This document shows, one piece after another, positions 33,443 through 42,335 of a stretch of DNA of 64,000 nt (position 1 is the first letter of the stretch; the number at the start of each line of letters is the position of its first letter). Under the pieces are notes generated by a model, which saw only the letters and a program-made list of their open reading frames with translations, was not told the DNA's origin and made no database searches. Origin of the DNA: Dehalococcoides mccartyi (GTDB lineage: Bacteria > Chloroflexota > Dehalococcoidia > UBA2979); contig CAMBFG010000007.1 in NCBI GenBank assembly GCA_945865925.1, forward strand, positions 1 through 64,000, written 5' to 3'. The position numbers were made by a program, and so were the translations under genes.

Positions 33443-33548
33443 CCTACGACCTCGGCACGTGATCGCAGCCAGAGCGGTGGCGCAGGACGGCCCGCCGTCC
33501 TCGAAGGGTGGCGGGCCGTCGGTGTTGCAAGTGGCGAGAGCGCTGAGG

Positions 33549-33884
33549 CTACTTGCCCTGATCCCGCTCCTTGGCGCGCTGGAGGGCGCGGACCAGCATC
33601 CCCTTCTCGGGGATCGGCTTCCAGCCGGCCATCGTGTTGAAGTAGCGGACGCCGGCGGAGCGCTCGTCCGGTTCGCGCTCCATGTACTCGACGTCGAAAC
33701 CGTCGATACGGATCGTCGGTGACCCGAGGCACTTGGTGGGGAGCGCCTCTTCGTCGTTGCGGATCATGGTCTCCTCGACTGGCTGGTCGGGGAGGCCGGC
33801 TTCGGCGAGTGATTCGCGGAGCAGTTTGCGAATGTCGTCGTGGTATTTCTTGCCGAGTTCGGTCAAGACCATCGTGACTTCCAT
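33549..33884 (-). CDS. Small thioredoxin-fold-like protein lacking the CxxC motif
   Basis: The 111-residue protein has the strand-helix-strand plus cis-Pro pattern of small thioredoxin-like proteins (PTKCLGSPTIRIDGFDVEY; Ser-Pro-Thr before the strand). The N-terminal site where relatives carry a C-x-x-C reads LTELGKKYHDD. The single Cys52 precedes the cis-Pro. A C-terminal helix is basic. AGGAGGG precedes the ATG. It may be a binding or structural variant; function unknown. Confidence 0.6.
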   Translation of the reverse strand: MEVTMVLTELGKKYHDDIRKLLRESLAEAGLPDQPVEETMIRNDEEALPTKCLGSPTIRIDGFDVEYMEREPDERSAGVRYFNTMAGWKPIPEKGMLVRALQRAKERDQGK

Positions 33885-33955
33885 CGTGTGTCCCTCCTGG
33901 GGTGCCGGCCTGCCTGCGGGCCGGAGCCTGGGCGGTGGCCGGCGGGTGCCGGCCG

Positions 33956-34993
33956 TCAGTCGGTCGGGGGTGGTGTCTCCCCGCCGCGCGCATCCTCGCG
34001 CATGGGGGCGGTCTGCGCCAGTCGGTAGCGGAAATCGCAGTACGCCGCCCCCTGCATGATGGTCTGCGTGCGGTCGAGGTGGAGGCCGTCCGAATAGCCC
34101 TCGGACAGCGCGAAATCCCGGCTGCAGGAGAGCAGGAACCCGAGGTCGGCAGCGCCCATGTGGCGGTACATCTCCGCGAACCGGCAGCCGACCACGTTGA
34201 AGTCGAGGTGCTCGGGATCCGCACGCAGCGTCTCGATCGCAAGGTCACCGCCGGCGCCGCCCCATGAGTCTTTCACCTGCGCGAATCCGCCGAGGTCGGT
34301 ACGCCCGAGGGCGGCGGCCACGTCCCGCCCCTGCTGCCGCGCGATCCCCTCGATCGTCTCCCGTGCGGTGGCGTGCGCGCGCTCGACGCCGACCTCGGCC
34401 TCCAGGCGGCGGACTAACGGGACGAGCACGTCGGCCTCGATGCCACGCTGCTGGAGCAGGGTGATCGGGCGCGTGTCAGTCATCGAGGCGCCCCGCGCCG
34501 CCCGCCACGCGGCGATCACCTCGGTGTCGTGGTCGAAGGCGAGCGGCGGCAGCGCGCCGGCATCGAAGTACGCAACCTCGATGGCTTCGTCGCCAGCGAC
34601 CGGGTCCCCCGCGGGCCCGGCGGGGACGGTCCCGGCGTACGCGACGAAGACGACCGGGTCGCCCGCGCTGCTCCACGCCCCGAGCAGCCGGTCGATGCGC
34701 ACCTCGACGCCCGCTTCCTCACGGGTCTCACGTCGCGCGGCGTCTTCGAGGACTTCGCCCGCGTCGACGTAGCCGGAAGGGAACGCCCAGCGTCCGAGGG
34801 CAGGCTCGTGGTTGCGCCGCACGAGCAGGATGCGGCCGTCGCGCTCGGCGACCACGCCCACGGCGACTTTCGGGTCGGGGTACCACGCGTACCCGCAGCC
34901 CTCGGTGGCGCAGCGTGCGCCGGCGGCGGGCGCGGCAACGGCAGCACCGCAGCGCGGGCAGTAGCGGGCGGGTGTGGGGAGGGGCAGCGGCAT
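33956..34993 (-). CDS. Fusion of Nudix hydrolase and L-2-amino-thiazoline-4-carboxylate hydrolase-like domain
   Basis: One uninterrupted frame of 345 residues. Residues 4-35 are a zinc ribbon (CPRCG...CATEGC), 40-165 a Nudix domain with the full box GYVDAGEVLEDAARRETREEAG, and from 171 an ATC-hydrolase-type domain (LLQQRGIEADVLVPLVRRL, GFAQVKDSWGG, CRFAEMYRHMGAADLGFLLSCSRD). No stop separates the parts; an internal ATG at 34483 might also give a separate C-terminal product. Nudix with zinc ribbon is like NADH pyrophosphatase NudC. ATC hydrolase makes cysteine from a thiazoline. The joint function is unknown. Confidence 0.85.
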   Translation of the reverse strand: MPLPLPTPARYCPRCGAAVAAPAAGARCATEGCGYAWYPDPKVAVGVVAERDGRILLVRRNHEPALGRWAFPSGYVDAGEVLEDAARRETREEAGVEVRIDRLLGAWSSAGDPVVFVAYAGTVPAGPAGDPVAGDEAIEVAYFDAGALPPLAFDHDTEVIAAWRAARGASMTDTRPITLLQQRGIEADVLVPLVRRLEAEVGVERAHATARETIEGIARQQGRDVAAALGRTDLGGFAQVKDSWGGAGGDLAIETLRADPEHLDFNVVGCRFAEMYRHMGAADLGFLLSCSRDFALSEGYSDGLHLDRTQTIMQGAAYCDFRYRLAQTAPMREDARGGETPPPTD

Positions 34994-35016
34994 CGCGGGC
35001 CTCGGCTTGGCGCGTC

Positions 35017-35763
35017 CTAGATGAACATGATCACGCGGCGGAACTGCTCGTGGTAGCGGCCGTCGCCGTCGCGCCAGTACTCGCGCATTCGCTCGATCAT
35101 CTCGGGCGGGAACTGCGAGGTGTGCGCGACCATCGCGGCGATCTTCGTCTCGATGGCCTCGGTGATGTCGACGGCGAAGTTCGACTCGTTGCCGCCGAAG
35201 ATGTACAGCTCGCGCACCTTGTGGGGCTGTAGGCCTTCGGCGACCTGCTCGGGGAAGTTGAGGCGGTCGCGCGCGGCGGGATAGACCGCGTCCACCGTCG
35301 CGAGCCCGGTGGCGCGGTGGTCCGAGTGGCTGACGAACGCGTTGCCGATGATCACGGCCTCGGGGTCGTGGGTGTAGACGGCGTACGGTCGGAACTCGCG
35401 GATCTCGCGGACGACCTCGCCGATGAGCGCGTGCGACCACACCAGTTCGCCGTCCGTGTGCCCGAGGAAGCGGACGTCGCGCACGCCGAGGATGACTGCG
35501 GCGTCGCGCTGCTCCTGCTCACGCATCGCGACGAGTTGCGGCTGCGTGATCGCGGGGTCGTCCGACCCCTTCGAGCCGTCCGTGACGACGAGGTAGCGCA
35601 CGTCCCAGCCCGCGCGCGCGAGCAGCGCCGCGGTGCCGGCTGCGCCGAAGTCGGCGTCGTCTGGGTGCGCCGCCACGACGAGCGCGCGGCGGAACTCGCC
35701 CGCCGCCTCGTCCGGCTCACCCGGGCGCTCCTTGCCGAAGAGGTCTTCGAGTCCTGCCGGCAT
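35017..35763 (-). CDS. PIG-L family deacetylase
   Basis: A 248-residue LmbE/PIG-L zinc hydrolase with the AHPDDADFGAAGTAALL metal site, the VTDGSKGSDDP loop and a distal His site SHSDHRATGLATVDAVY. Members deacetylate GlcNAc-type sugars, including mycothiol and bacillithiol precursors; the specific substrate is unknown. ATG 35763 after GGGAG. Upstream of and same strand as the Nudix fusion gene (23 bases apart). Confidence 0.93.
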   Translation of the reverse strand: MPAGLEDLFGKERPGEPDEAAGEFRRALVVAAHPDDADFGAAGTAALLARAGWDVRYLVVTDGSKGSDDPAITQPQLVAMREQEQRDAAVILGVRDVRFLGHTDGELVWSHALIGEVVREIREFRPYAVYTHDPEAVIIGNAFVSHSDHRATGLATVDAVYPAARDRLNFPEQVAEGLQPHKVRELYIFGGNESNFAVDITEAIETKIAAMVAHTSQFPPEMIERMREYWRDGDGRYHEQFRRVIMFI

Positions 35764-35826
35764 CGTCGCTCCCGCCCACATCGATGTACGCCGAGCCTCG
35801 ATCGTACCGAGGCGCCACCGGCTGGG

Positions 35827-36894
35827 TCAGCGCGTCTCGCGCAGGTCCACCACCATCGGGTTGAAGCAGGCGACGCGATGCCCCGGCGCCACTGGTACAT
35901 CGCTGCCCGGCGTCGCCTCGGGTGCCACGAGTGGCGGCGAGGGCAGGGTGCGGCACTGGGAGATCGCCTTCGGGCAGCGCTCGAGGAAGGCACACTCCTC
36001 GCCGAGCGTCGCGAGGTCTGGTGGGTTGCCGCGCATCGGCGTCAGCCGCGCACCGGACATGACACTCGGCAGGCTGCTCAGCAGTCCGTAGGTGTAGGGG
36101 TGGCGGGGGCGGCGGAAGATCGTGAACACGTCGGCTTCCTCAGCGACCACCCCGCCGTACATCACGAGTACCCGGTCAGCGAGGCGCGCGACCACGCCGA
36201 AGTCGTGCGTGATCAGCAGCACCGCCGTGCCCCGGTCGCGCAGCTCTTCGAGCCAGGTCAGCGTCTCCAGCCGCACTGCGGGGTCGAGGTTCGCCGTCGG
36301 TTCGTCTGCGATCACGATCTTCGGGCGGAGGGCGGTCGCCATCGCCACCATCACACGCTGTGCCATGCCGCCTGACAACTGGAACGGGTACGCATCCACG
36401 ATCCGTTCGGCGTCCGGGAGCAGCGGCCGCAGGGCCTCGATGGCGGCCGCGCGCGCGGCCTTGGCGTCGAGCCGTTCGTGCGCGAGGAACAGTTCCGCGA
36501 CCTGCTCGCCGATGCGCAGCGTGGGTGTCAGGCCGGCCATCGCGTCCTGGAAGATCATCGCGATCTCGCCGCCGCGCACCTGCCGTCGCTCGTCTCCCTT
36601 CAGGTCGAGCAGCGACCGCCCCTCGTACATGATCGAGCCGCTCACCTCGGCGTTCGAGGGCAGTAGTCCGAGTGTCGCGTGCGCGACTGAGGACTTCCCG
36701 GAAGCTGACTCGCCGACCAGCGCCAGCACCTCGCCCGGGTACAGGTCGAACGAGACGCCACGCACGGCCGGGATCATCCCGTCCCCACCGCGGTACGCCG
36801 CGCGCAGATCGCGCACGGACAGGATCGGCGTGCGCGGTGACTCGGCGGCGGCTGCGCCCGTGTCGGGGGTACTGGTCTCTGGGGTATCGGCCAT
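35827..36894 (-). CDS. Oligopeptide/dipeptide ABC transporter ATP-binding protein (DppD/OppD-like)
   Basis: The 355-residue ATPase has Walker A GESASGKSS, signature LSGGMAQRVMVAMA, Walker B IVIADEPTANLDP and H-loop ITHDF. The C-terminal oligopeptide-transporter extension has the Cys pattern ECAFLERCPKAISQC...HRVACFNP that holds an iron-sulfur or zinc site in this subgroup. No permease or binding-protein gene is nearby, so it is an orphan or serves genes outside the window. Confidence 0.92.
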   Translation of the reverse strand: MADTPETSTPDTGAAAAESPRTPILSVRDLRAAYRGGDGMIPAVRGVSFDLYPGEVLALVGESASGKSSVAHATLGLLPSNAEVSGSIMYEGRSLLDLKGDERRQVRGGEIAMIFQDAMAGLTPTLRIGEQVAELFLAHERLDAKAARAAAIEALRPLLPDAERIVDAYPFQLSGGMAQRVMVAMATALRPKIVIADEPTANLDPAVRLETLTWLEELRDRGTAVLLITHDFGVVARLADRVLVMYGGVVAEEADVFTIFRRPRHPYTYGLLSSLPSVMSGARLTPMRGNPPDLATLGEECAFLERCPKAISQCRTLPSPPLVAPEATPGSDVPVAPGHRVACFNPMVVDLRETR

Positions 36895-37051
36895 CGGGAC
36901 CACCTGTCGTCGCCCTGGCGCCGCTGGGCGGCTTACCCACGGTACCGCGCCCCCGTCGTCCGCTGGGACACAGCGAGGGCCTCGCACCGTCGAGGCCCTC
37001 GTGCCGATGTCTGTGAGGTGGCCAGTGCCGCCGGGGTGGCTCGGACGGTGA

Positions 37052-37684
37052 CTAGAAGGAGCGGATGGTGGCGATCAGCCGTCCCTGCACCTGCACGTTG
37101 GCGGCGTCTTCCATGATCGGCGCCATGGTGGAGTTCATCGGCTGCAGGCGCACCTTGCGTCCTTCGGGGTAGTACTTCTTCAGTGTGGTCTCGGCGCGGT
37201 CCACGATCCAGACAGCGACCACCTCGCCCGGGTCCGCGGTCTGGCGCGGCTCCAGGATCACGATGTCGCCGTCATTGATCAGCGCGTCGATCATCGAGGT
37301 GCCTTGCACGCGCAGCGCGTACAGGTTGGCCTTGCCGCGCACCTGCTCGTCCGTCAGTTCAATGATGTCCAGCGGCGCGACGCTGTCCGGGTGCGTGGGG
37401 ATCGGGATGCCGGCCGCGATCGGCCCGAGCAGCGGGACCTGCACGGTGCGCCGGCGCCGTTCGCCCTGCCCGTTGAGCAGTTCGATGGCGCGCGAGACCT
37501 CGCGGTCACGGCGGATCAACCCCTTCTCTTCGAGGCGCTTGAGGTTGTAGTCCACCACGCTCGTCGAGGAGATCCCGCATCCCTGCTGGATGTCGCGGAT
37601 ACTGGGCGGGTAGTCATGTTCAGTGATGAACTCCTCCAGGAAGCGGAGGATGTCCTGCTGTTTCTCTGACAGGCCGTCCGACAT
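37052..37684 (-). CDS. lexA: LexA repressor
   Basis: The 210-residue SOS repressor has a winged-HTH (KQQDILRFLEEFITEHDYPPSIRDI, SSTSVVDYNLKRLEEKGLI), the Ala91-Gly92 self-cleavage site in PIAAGIPIP, and catalytic Ser130 (VQGTSMIDALI) and Lys169 (AETTLKKYY). It represses DNA-damage genes until RecA-stimulated autolysis. A perfect palindrome and promoter-like hexamers lie 160-220 bases upstream. Confidence 0.97.
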   Translation of the reverse strand: MSDGLSEKQQDILRFLEEFITEHDYPPSIRDIQQGCGISSTSVVDYNLKRLEEKGLIRRDREVSRAIELLNGQGERRRRTVQVPLLGPIAAGIPIPTHPDSVAPLDIIELTDEQVRGKANLYALRVQGTSMIDALINDGDIVILEPRQTADPGEVVAVWIVDRAETTLKKYYPEGRKVRLQPMNSTMAPIMEDAANVQVQGRLIATIRSF

Positions 37685-37846
37685 GGCGCGTCCCTCCTTT
37701 CACCCACGGCGCGGATGTACACGCCAAGCGGGCCGCGCGGCCTGATGACCGGCGTCCCGTCCGTCCTGCCCCCACCCGCAAGCCGCTCGAACCCACCACC
37801 GAAGCTGGCCCGGCGGCTAGCCATCGAGGCTGTCGGTCTCCGCGAG

Positions 37847-37867
37847 ACATCTGTGCGGCACAGATGT
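37847..37867. promoter_or_regulatory. Palindrome upstream of lexA, candidate SOS operator
   Basis: ACATCTGTG, CGG, CACAGATGT: a perfect 9-bp inverted repeat with a 3-bp centre. On the minus strand TTGACG (37906-37901), 17 nt and TAGCGT (37883-37878) could be the lexA promoter, placing the palindrome just after the start of transcription. An adjacent GTTCGGAAC (37871-37879) is a second possible site. Confidence 0.45.
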
Positions 37868-37989
37868 TCTGTTCGGAACGCTAACGCCATTCTGTCAACT
37901 CGTCAACACCCGACGGCACCTTCCCATCTGCGCGCACCCTGACGAGCTTGACGCCGGAGGTTCCCCGGAGGCCTCGCCCAGGCCACGTC

Positions 37990-38037
37990 GCACGCACAGA
38001 CAAGGGCACGCACAGACAAGGGCACGCACAGACACGG
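37990..38037 (+). repeat. Three tandem 16-bp repeats
   Basis: GCACGCACAGACAAGG twice (37990-38005, 38006-38021) and once with one change (38022-38037, ...ACACGG). The last unit runs into the terminator stem. The rest of the 410-base lexA-to-38096 gap holds nothing else recognisable besides the palindrome at 37847. Confidence 0.9.
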
Positions 38038-38057
38038 GGCGGCCCGTCGGCCGCCCC
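38036..38057. terminator. Hairpin terminator (bidirectional)
   Basis: GGGGCGGCC / GGCCGCCCC with loop CGTC; outer CACAGAC / GTCTGTG pairs can extend it. It is placed 38 bases after the stop of the minus-strand secreted-protein gene. Same core as the terminator at 2917. Confidence 0.65.
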
Positions 38058-38095
38058 TCGTCTGTGTCGCGCTTCAGGTCGCGCTGAGTCCGCTG

Positions 38096-38725
38096 TTAGC
38101 GGAGCGAGACCCCAAGCAGGCTCGAGCCCTTGAGCTGGGCCGGGATGTTCAGGCCAGCTGTGACGTCCGTCGACGCGGCGCCATTCACCGTGGCGGAAGC
38201 GCCGCTGGAGGTGGCGCCCGTCACACCGACGTTGGCACCGACGTTCGCAGCGACCTGCGCGTTTGCGCTGGTGGTCGCTGCGGGCGTGCTGGTGCCGCTA
38301 TTGCCCTGCACCGTACCGCTGGCCATGATCGTCGCGCCGGCGTTCACTGCCGAAGTCCCCTGGAGATCGGCCGCAGCCGACCCGAGGAGTGTGACCCGGG
38401 CGGGCACGGTCACGTCAGCGGTGCTCGCTGCTTGCCCCGTGACAGTCACCCCGCTCGTGCCGCCTCGATCGAGTTGTGCGGCCGCGTCCGTGCGCAGGTC
38501 CGTGCGGACGTCCGCGTCGCCGCGGAATGTGGCACCCAGGTCGGTGACACCCGCGATCGTGGCGTCGAGCATTGCGGTCGAGGACACCTGTGCGTCCACG
38601 CCCGCGCGGCTGTCCGCGGACATGAGTCCGCTGGCCTCCGATACGCCGCCGCCGAGGATTGCCGCAGCGACGATCCCGGCGGTCAGCGCCTTCTTCGAGA
38701 TTCGTGTGGTGTTCAGTACGTCCAT
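38096..38725 (-). CDS. Secreted low-complexity Ala/Thr/Gly-rich protein
   Basis: The 209-residue protein begins with a signal-peptide-like segment (residues 11-33, ALTAGIVAAAILGGGVSEAS). The mature part is rich in Ala, Thr, Ser, Gly and Val with loosely repeated AxVNAGATI / AQVAANVGANVGV patterns, suggesting a beta-rich fibrous or surface protein. No family recognised. GGAGGCAACAGCA precedes the ATG. Confidence 0.7.
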   Translation of the reverse strand: MDVLNTTRISKKALTAGIVAAAILGGGVSEASGLMSADSRAGVDAQVSSTAMLDATIAGVTDLGATFRGDADVRTDLRTDAAAQLDRGGTSGVTVTGQAASTADVTVPARVTLLGSAAADLQGTSAVNAGATIMASGTVQGNSGTSTPAATTSANAQVAANVGANVGVTGATSSGASATVNGAASTDVTAGLNIPAQLKGSSLLGVSLR

Positions 38726-38909
38726 TGCTGTTGCCTCCTCGCCACCGGTTGGTGGCCGTGCTCACATGCGAAAACGCACGCAGCGAGGCCCCGTTCGGCA
38801 TAAGCCGTCGCGTCTGTGGGCGAATCGCGCGGTGTGATGGAATTGCCACGCCCACGCCGGCTCGTTTCACAACGCACGGTCGACGTACGGGCGGTTGTGA
38901 CAAATGGCG

Positions 38910-39953
38910 CTAGCGGCGCGCGCCGCGAGCCGGCGCAGCGAGGCTGGCGAGGTGGACGACCAGCAGTTCGAGGGCCAGCGTGTCCGTGCGCTTCCCGGTC
39001 TTGATCTCAGTGTCAGCGGCTTCCACAGCGCGAAGGGCAGCCTCCGCCGCAGGGCGGGAGGTCGCGCGCGCCTGGCGCAGGAGTTTCGTCAACGGGAAAC
39101 CGCGTGCGCCGGTCGCTTCGCCGATCGTCTGCTCGCTCGCGCGTGCCTCGATCAGTTCGGTCGCGCGTACGAGGTTGCGCACCTGACGCGCCACGCGGTT
39201 CATCACCGCGATCGGCGTCTCGGAGGTCTCCTCGAGCACGCGCCGCAGCATCACGAGAGCCTGCGCGGCGCGCCCTTCGATCACCGCGTCGACGAGTTCG
39301 AACATGCTCTCTTCGCGGGCGAGCGGCGTGAGTGTTTCGACATCGGTGGCGGTGATCGGGCGTCCGCCGGTGTACGCCGCCAGTTTCTCCAGTTCGGTCG
39401 CGATCATCCGCAGGTTCGTGCCCGCGAGGTCGGCGAGCAGCCCGACGCCCGCCCGCTCGATCGCGATCCCGCGCGTGCGCGCTCGCCGCTCCGTCCACGC
39501 CTCGATCTCGCTGGGGCCACCGTCGCGGCCGCGCCACGGCTTGAGCGCGGCGCACTGCGTGACCGTGACGTTCGGCATGCGCTTCAGCGCGGTGACGAGG
39601 GCGTGGCTGCCGACGGCGTCACGGTCGCCTGCCTTCGGCGGCGGTTCGAGCAGCACGACGTGGTTCGTCTCCGGCATCTGCGGCACGAAGTCCAGTAGCG
39701 GCTGCCAGATGTCCGAGGACCCGCGTCGCCCGCCGAGCGCCGTGACGAGGCCCTCGACGACCACGAGGCGTGACGGGGCGAGGAACGGCAGGGCGGCGGC
39801 GTGCTGGAGCAACGTGGAGGGCGTGAGCCCCCGGCCGGTGAGGACGCTGGTGTTCGCGGCCAGCGACCCATCGGTGTCCAGCGCTGCCTTCAGCGCGATC
39901 AGCGCCTCGGAGGCGGTAAAGTCGTCGTCGCCGTAGATCACGTGCAGCGGCAT
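38910..39953 (-). CDS. holA: DNA polymerase III subunit delta
   Basis: A 347-residue clamp-loader delta subunit: HVIYGDDDFTASEAL at the N-terminus, SRLVVVEGL, LLEPPPKAGDRD, GTNLRMIATELEKLAAYTGGRPIT and the C-terminal collar helices (RQVRNLVRATELIEAR, FPLTKLLRQAR). It opens the beta clamp in the clamp-loader complex. Standalone, with a small membrane protein gene upstream. Confidence 0.92.
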   Translation of the reverse strand: MPLHVIYGDDDFTASEALIALKAALDTDGSLAANTSVLTGRGLTPSTLLQHAAALPFLAPSRLVVVEGLVTALGGRRGSSDIWQPLLDFVPQMPETNHVVLLEPPPKAGDRDAVGSHALVTALKRMPNVTVTQCAALKPWRGRDGGPSEIEAWTERRARTRGIAIERAGVGLLADLAGTNLRMIATELEKLAAYTGGRPITATDVETLTPLAREESMFELVDAVIEGRAAQALVMLRRVLEETSETPIAVMNRVARQVRNLVRATELIEARASEQTIGEATGARGFPLTKLLRQARATSRPAAEAALRAVEAADTEIKTGKRTDTLALELLVVHLASLAAPARGARR

Positions 39954-40002
39954 GTGGCTCCCCGTTGCGACTCAGCGCCTTCGATGCTCGCAGCGTCGAA
40001 GG

Positions 40003-40269
40003 CTAGTCGATCTCCAGTTGCCACCCGAACCAGGCGGCCACCGTGACCAGGGCGAGGATCGCGAGGCCCGGCCAGAGGAGCGTGGGGAGGAATCCCGCGT
40101 CCATCGCCGCCGCCTGATATCCCGCCCAACCGATCGCGAGCAGGGCCCCGGGGAGGGGGAGCCAGCGCGGGAATCGAGGGTCGGCATCGTCCACCAGTGC
40201 ACCGCGCAGCAGTTCGCGCGGCGTCACGGGGTCAGTGCGATCCGCGCGCCCGTCCTCGTCTTCGGCCAT
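40003..40269 (-). CDS. Small two-span membrane protein
   Basis: An 88-residue protein: an acidic hydrophilic N-terminus (AEDEDGRADRTDP), then two hydrophobic spans (LPGALLAIGWAGYQAAAM and LLWPGLAILALVTVAAWFG). No family recognised. It lies 45 bases downstream of the MFS gene and 49 upstream of holA on the same strand. Confidence 0.6.
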   Translation of the reverse strand: MAEDEDGRADRTDPVTPRELLRGALVDDADPRFPRWLPLPGALLAIGWAGYQAAAMDAGFLPTLLWPGLAILALVTVAAWFGWQLEID

Positions 40270-40314
40270 CGTCACGAGCGTACGCGCACGGTGCGCGGGC
40301 CGTCGAGGCGGCGC

Positions 40315-41532
40315 CTAGACGGGGTGGGCCTCGGCGGCGGCGGACACGTGATCGCCCGCGCGCCACCACACCAGAAACACGAGGAGTGAGGTGATGGCGA
40401 GTCCGAGGGAGGCCATCGCCAGCCCGGCGTCGATGCCCCGCCGGTCAATCGCGAGCCCGAATAGCGGCAGGACCGCCACCGACACGAGGTGGACAAGCAC
40501 CGACGCAACCGAGAGCGCCGTCGCCCGGATGTGGTCGTCGACACGCCGCGCGATGTAGTCCGAGACGTACGGCCACAGCACGTTCCACGAGAGCGAGGGC
40601 ATGATCAGGATCGGGTACAACCAGATCACCCCGCCAACCCCGCCGAGGAGCGCCACCGAGGCGATGAGCGGCATCGACAGGAACATCAGCACGAGGCCAA
40701 TGCGCCGGCCGAGGCGGTCGGCGATCGCCGCGCTCACCGCGGAGAAGCCGAGTTGCACCCCGACAAACAGCCCGAGCGACCAGAGCGGTACGCCATACGA
40801 GAGGAAGACCGGCTGTTGTGCGACCCCCATCAATTGGATCGCCGCCGTCACGAGCGCCATCAGCAACGCGGCCGTCAGCAACGTACGGCGCCCGAGCACC
40901 TCGCGCGCGGCGCGGATCCCGATGCGCGTGAACGAGTGCCGTTCGCCCTCGCGGGGCGGGTCGACGAGGCGCCAGGCGAGGACGACGCCGATCACCGACA
41001 CGGCACCCGACACAACGAAGGGCACGGACAGTGGCACCCAGCGCACCATGAGCGCGCCGATCAGCGTGTACACGCCCGTGGACGCGCCGCCGATCACCTG
41101 CTCGCGCGCCTGCCAGCGCGTGAACTCCGCGTCGCGGTCGAGGCCCTTCAGCGTGTCGAACAGGATCGCGCTGTCGGCGCCGGAGAACAGTGCGTCCGCG
41201 ATCGAGAACATCGCGTAAGAGGCGAGCAGGATCGGGATCGTGTGGCCGAGGCCGAACGTCAGCATCGCGCCGACCGCGACCATGGAACCGAGGATCACGC
41301 TCAGCCGCCGCCCCCAGCGGTCCGCCATCATCCCGGTGGGGACCTCGCCCGCGATCACCACGGCCGAGTACACCGCCTGGAACAGCAGCACCTCGCCCAG
41401 CGTCAGGCCGCGCTCGGTGGTGAGGTAGATCACCCAGATCGCTTCACCCAGCCAGATCCAGCGCGTCGCCCACCACCACGGGAGGATGCGAAGGTTGCGC
41501 TCCAGCGCCCGCCGCGCCGCGTCATCGGTCAC
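40315..41532 (-). CDS. MFS transporter
   Basis: A 405-residue, 12-span MFS protein with TGMMADRWGRRLSVILG as the loop 2-3 motif and the second-half repeat AAIADRLGRRIGLVL. The start is taken as GTG 41532 (VTDDAARRALERNL) just after cofE, with no good RBS, implying translational coupling. It follows the F420 genes npdG and cofE on the same strand. Confidence 0.85.
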   Translation of the reverse strand: MTDDAARRALERNLRILPWWWATRWIWLGEAIWVIYLTTERGLTLGEVLLFQAVYSAVVIAGEVPTGMMADRWGRRLSVILGSMVAVGAMLTFGLGHTIPILLASYAMFSIADALFSGADSAILFDTLKGLDRDAEFTRWQAREQVIGGASTGVYTLIGALMVRWVPLSVPFVVSGAVSVIGVVLAWRLVDPPREGERHSFTRIGIRAAREVLGRRTLLTAALLMALVTAAIQLMGVAQQPVFLSYGVPLWSLGLFVGVQLGFSAVSAAIADRLGRRIGLVLMFLSMPLIASVALLGGVGGVIWLYPILIMPSLSWNVLWPYVSDYIARRVDDHIRATALSVASVLVHLVSVAVLPLFGLAIDRRGIDAGLAMASLGLAITSLLVFLVWWRAGDHVSAAAEAHPV

Positions 41533-41549
41533 GGCGGGAGGCACGAGGG

Positions 41550-42308
41550 CTATGGGAAGAGGTCGAGCGCCTGCTCGCGCACGATCTCCTGCGCGGATCC
41601 CTCGCCCGGCTGGTAGGGGAATCCGCGCACGATTGCCGCGGGGACGGCGTCGAGTTTGCCCATCACCATCTCGCCCGCGCCGGCGACCTCGTCGGCGTCG
41701 CAGATCATCGTGACGCGGAGGATGTGGCCGTCGAGGTCGGGCTTGCCCACGTAGTCGCGCATCGGCAGCATCCCGGCTACGCCGATCGCGATGTTGGTCT
41801 GGCCGAGGCGCCACGGCCGGCCGAAGGTGTCGGACATCACCACGGCGACCTCGAGGCCCGTGCGCGCGCGGATCGCGTCGCGGATCGTGCGGCAGGAGGC
41901 GTCTGGGTCGACCGGCAGCAGGCAGACGAGTCCTTCGCCGCCAACGTTCGAAGCGTCCACGCCGGAGTTCGCGCACTTGAAGCCGTGGTGCGTCTCCGTG
42001 ATCAGGATCGGCCCGACCTGGCGGATGATCCGCTTCGACTCGCGCAGCACTGCCTCCACGACGTGGGGGTCCTTCTCCCATCGCGTTGCGTAGGCGAGCG
42101 CGAACGGGCTGGGCTCGAACGTCTCGAGGGGCACCACGCGCCCCTCCGCCTTCGAGACGATCCGCTGAGTCACCACCACGATGTCGCCGGCGGCGATCGG
42201 TGTGCCCTGCTGCGCGGCGGCATCGACGATCTGTGCGGCGATGTCGTCGCCTGCCTGCACCATCGGCATATCGGTCAGGCCGATCACGCGGAACTCGGGG
42301 ACGACCAT
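41550..42308 (-). CDS. cofE: Coenzyme F420-0:L-glutamate ligase CofE
   Basis: CofE adds glutamates to F420-0 using GTP. The 252-residue protein has the family blocks DIVVVTQRIVSKAEGR, ETHHGFKCANSGVDASNV, VVMSDTFGRPWRLGQTNIAIG and GKPDLDGHILRVT. It lacks the C-terminal FMN/nitroreductase domain of the actinobacterial FbiB fusion. ATG 42308, 27 bases after npdG. This shows that the organism makes F420. Confidence 0.95.
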   Translation of the reverse strand: MVVPEFRVIGLTDMPMVQAGDDIAAQIVDAAAQQGTPIAAGDIVVVTQRIVSKAEGRVVPLETFEPSPFALAYATRWEKDPHVVEAVLRESKRIIRQVGPILITETHHGFKCANSGVDASNVGGEGLVCLLPVDPDASCRTIRDAIRARTGLEVAVVMSDTFGRPWRLGQTNIAIGVAGMLPMRDYVGKPDLDGHILRVTMICDADEVAGAGEMVMGKLDAVPAAIVRGFPYQPGEGSAQEIVREQALDLFP

Positions 42309-42335
42309 GGTGGGACTCTCTCTGTGTTCGAACGC

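Noticed and set aside
37990-38037. CRISPR array
   Set aside because: The repeats are directly adjacent with no spacers and only three units, with no cas genes.
38726-38909. Riboswitch (c-di-GMP type) upstream of the secreted-protein gene
   Set aside because: There are small hairpins, but the conserved GEMM core is not found.
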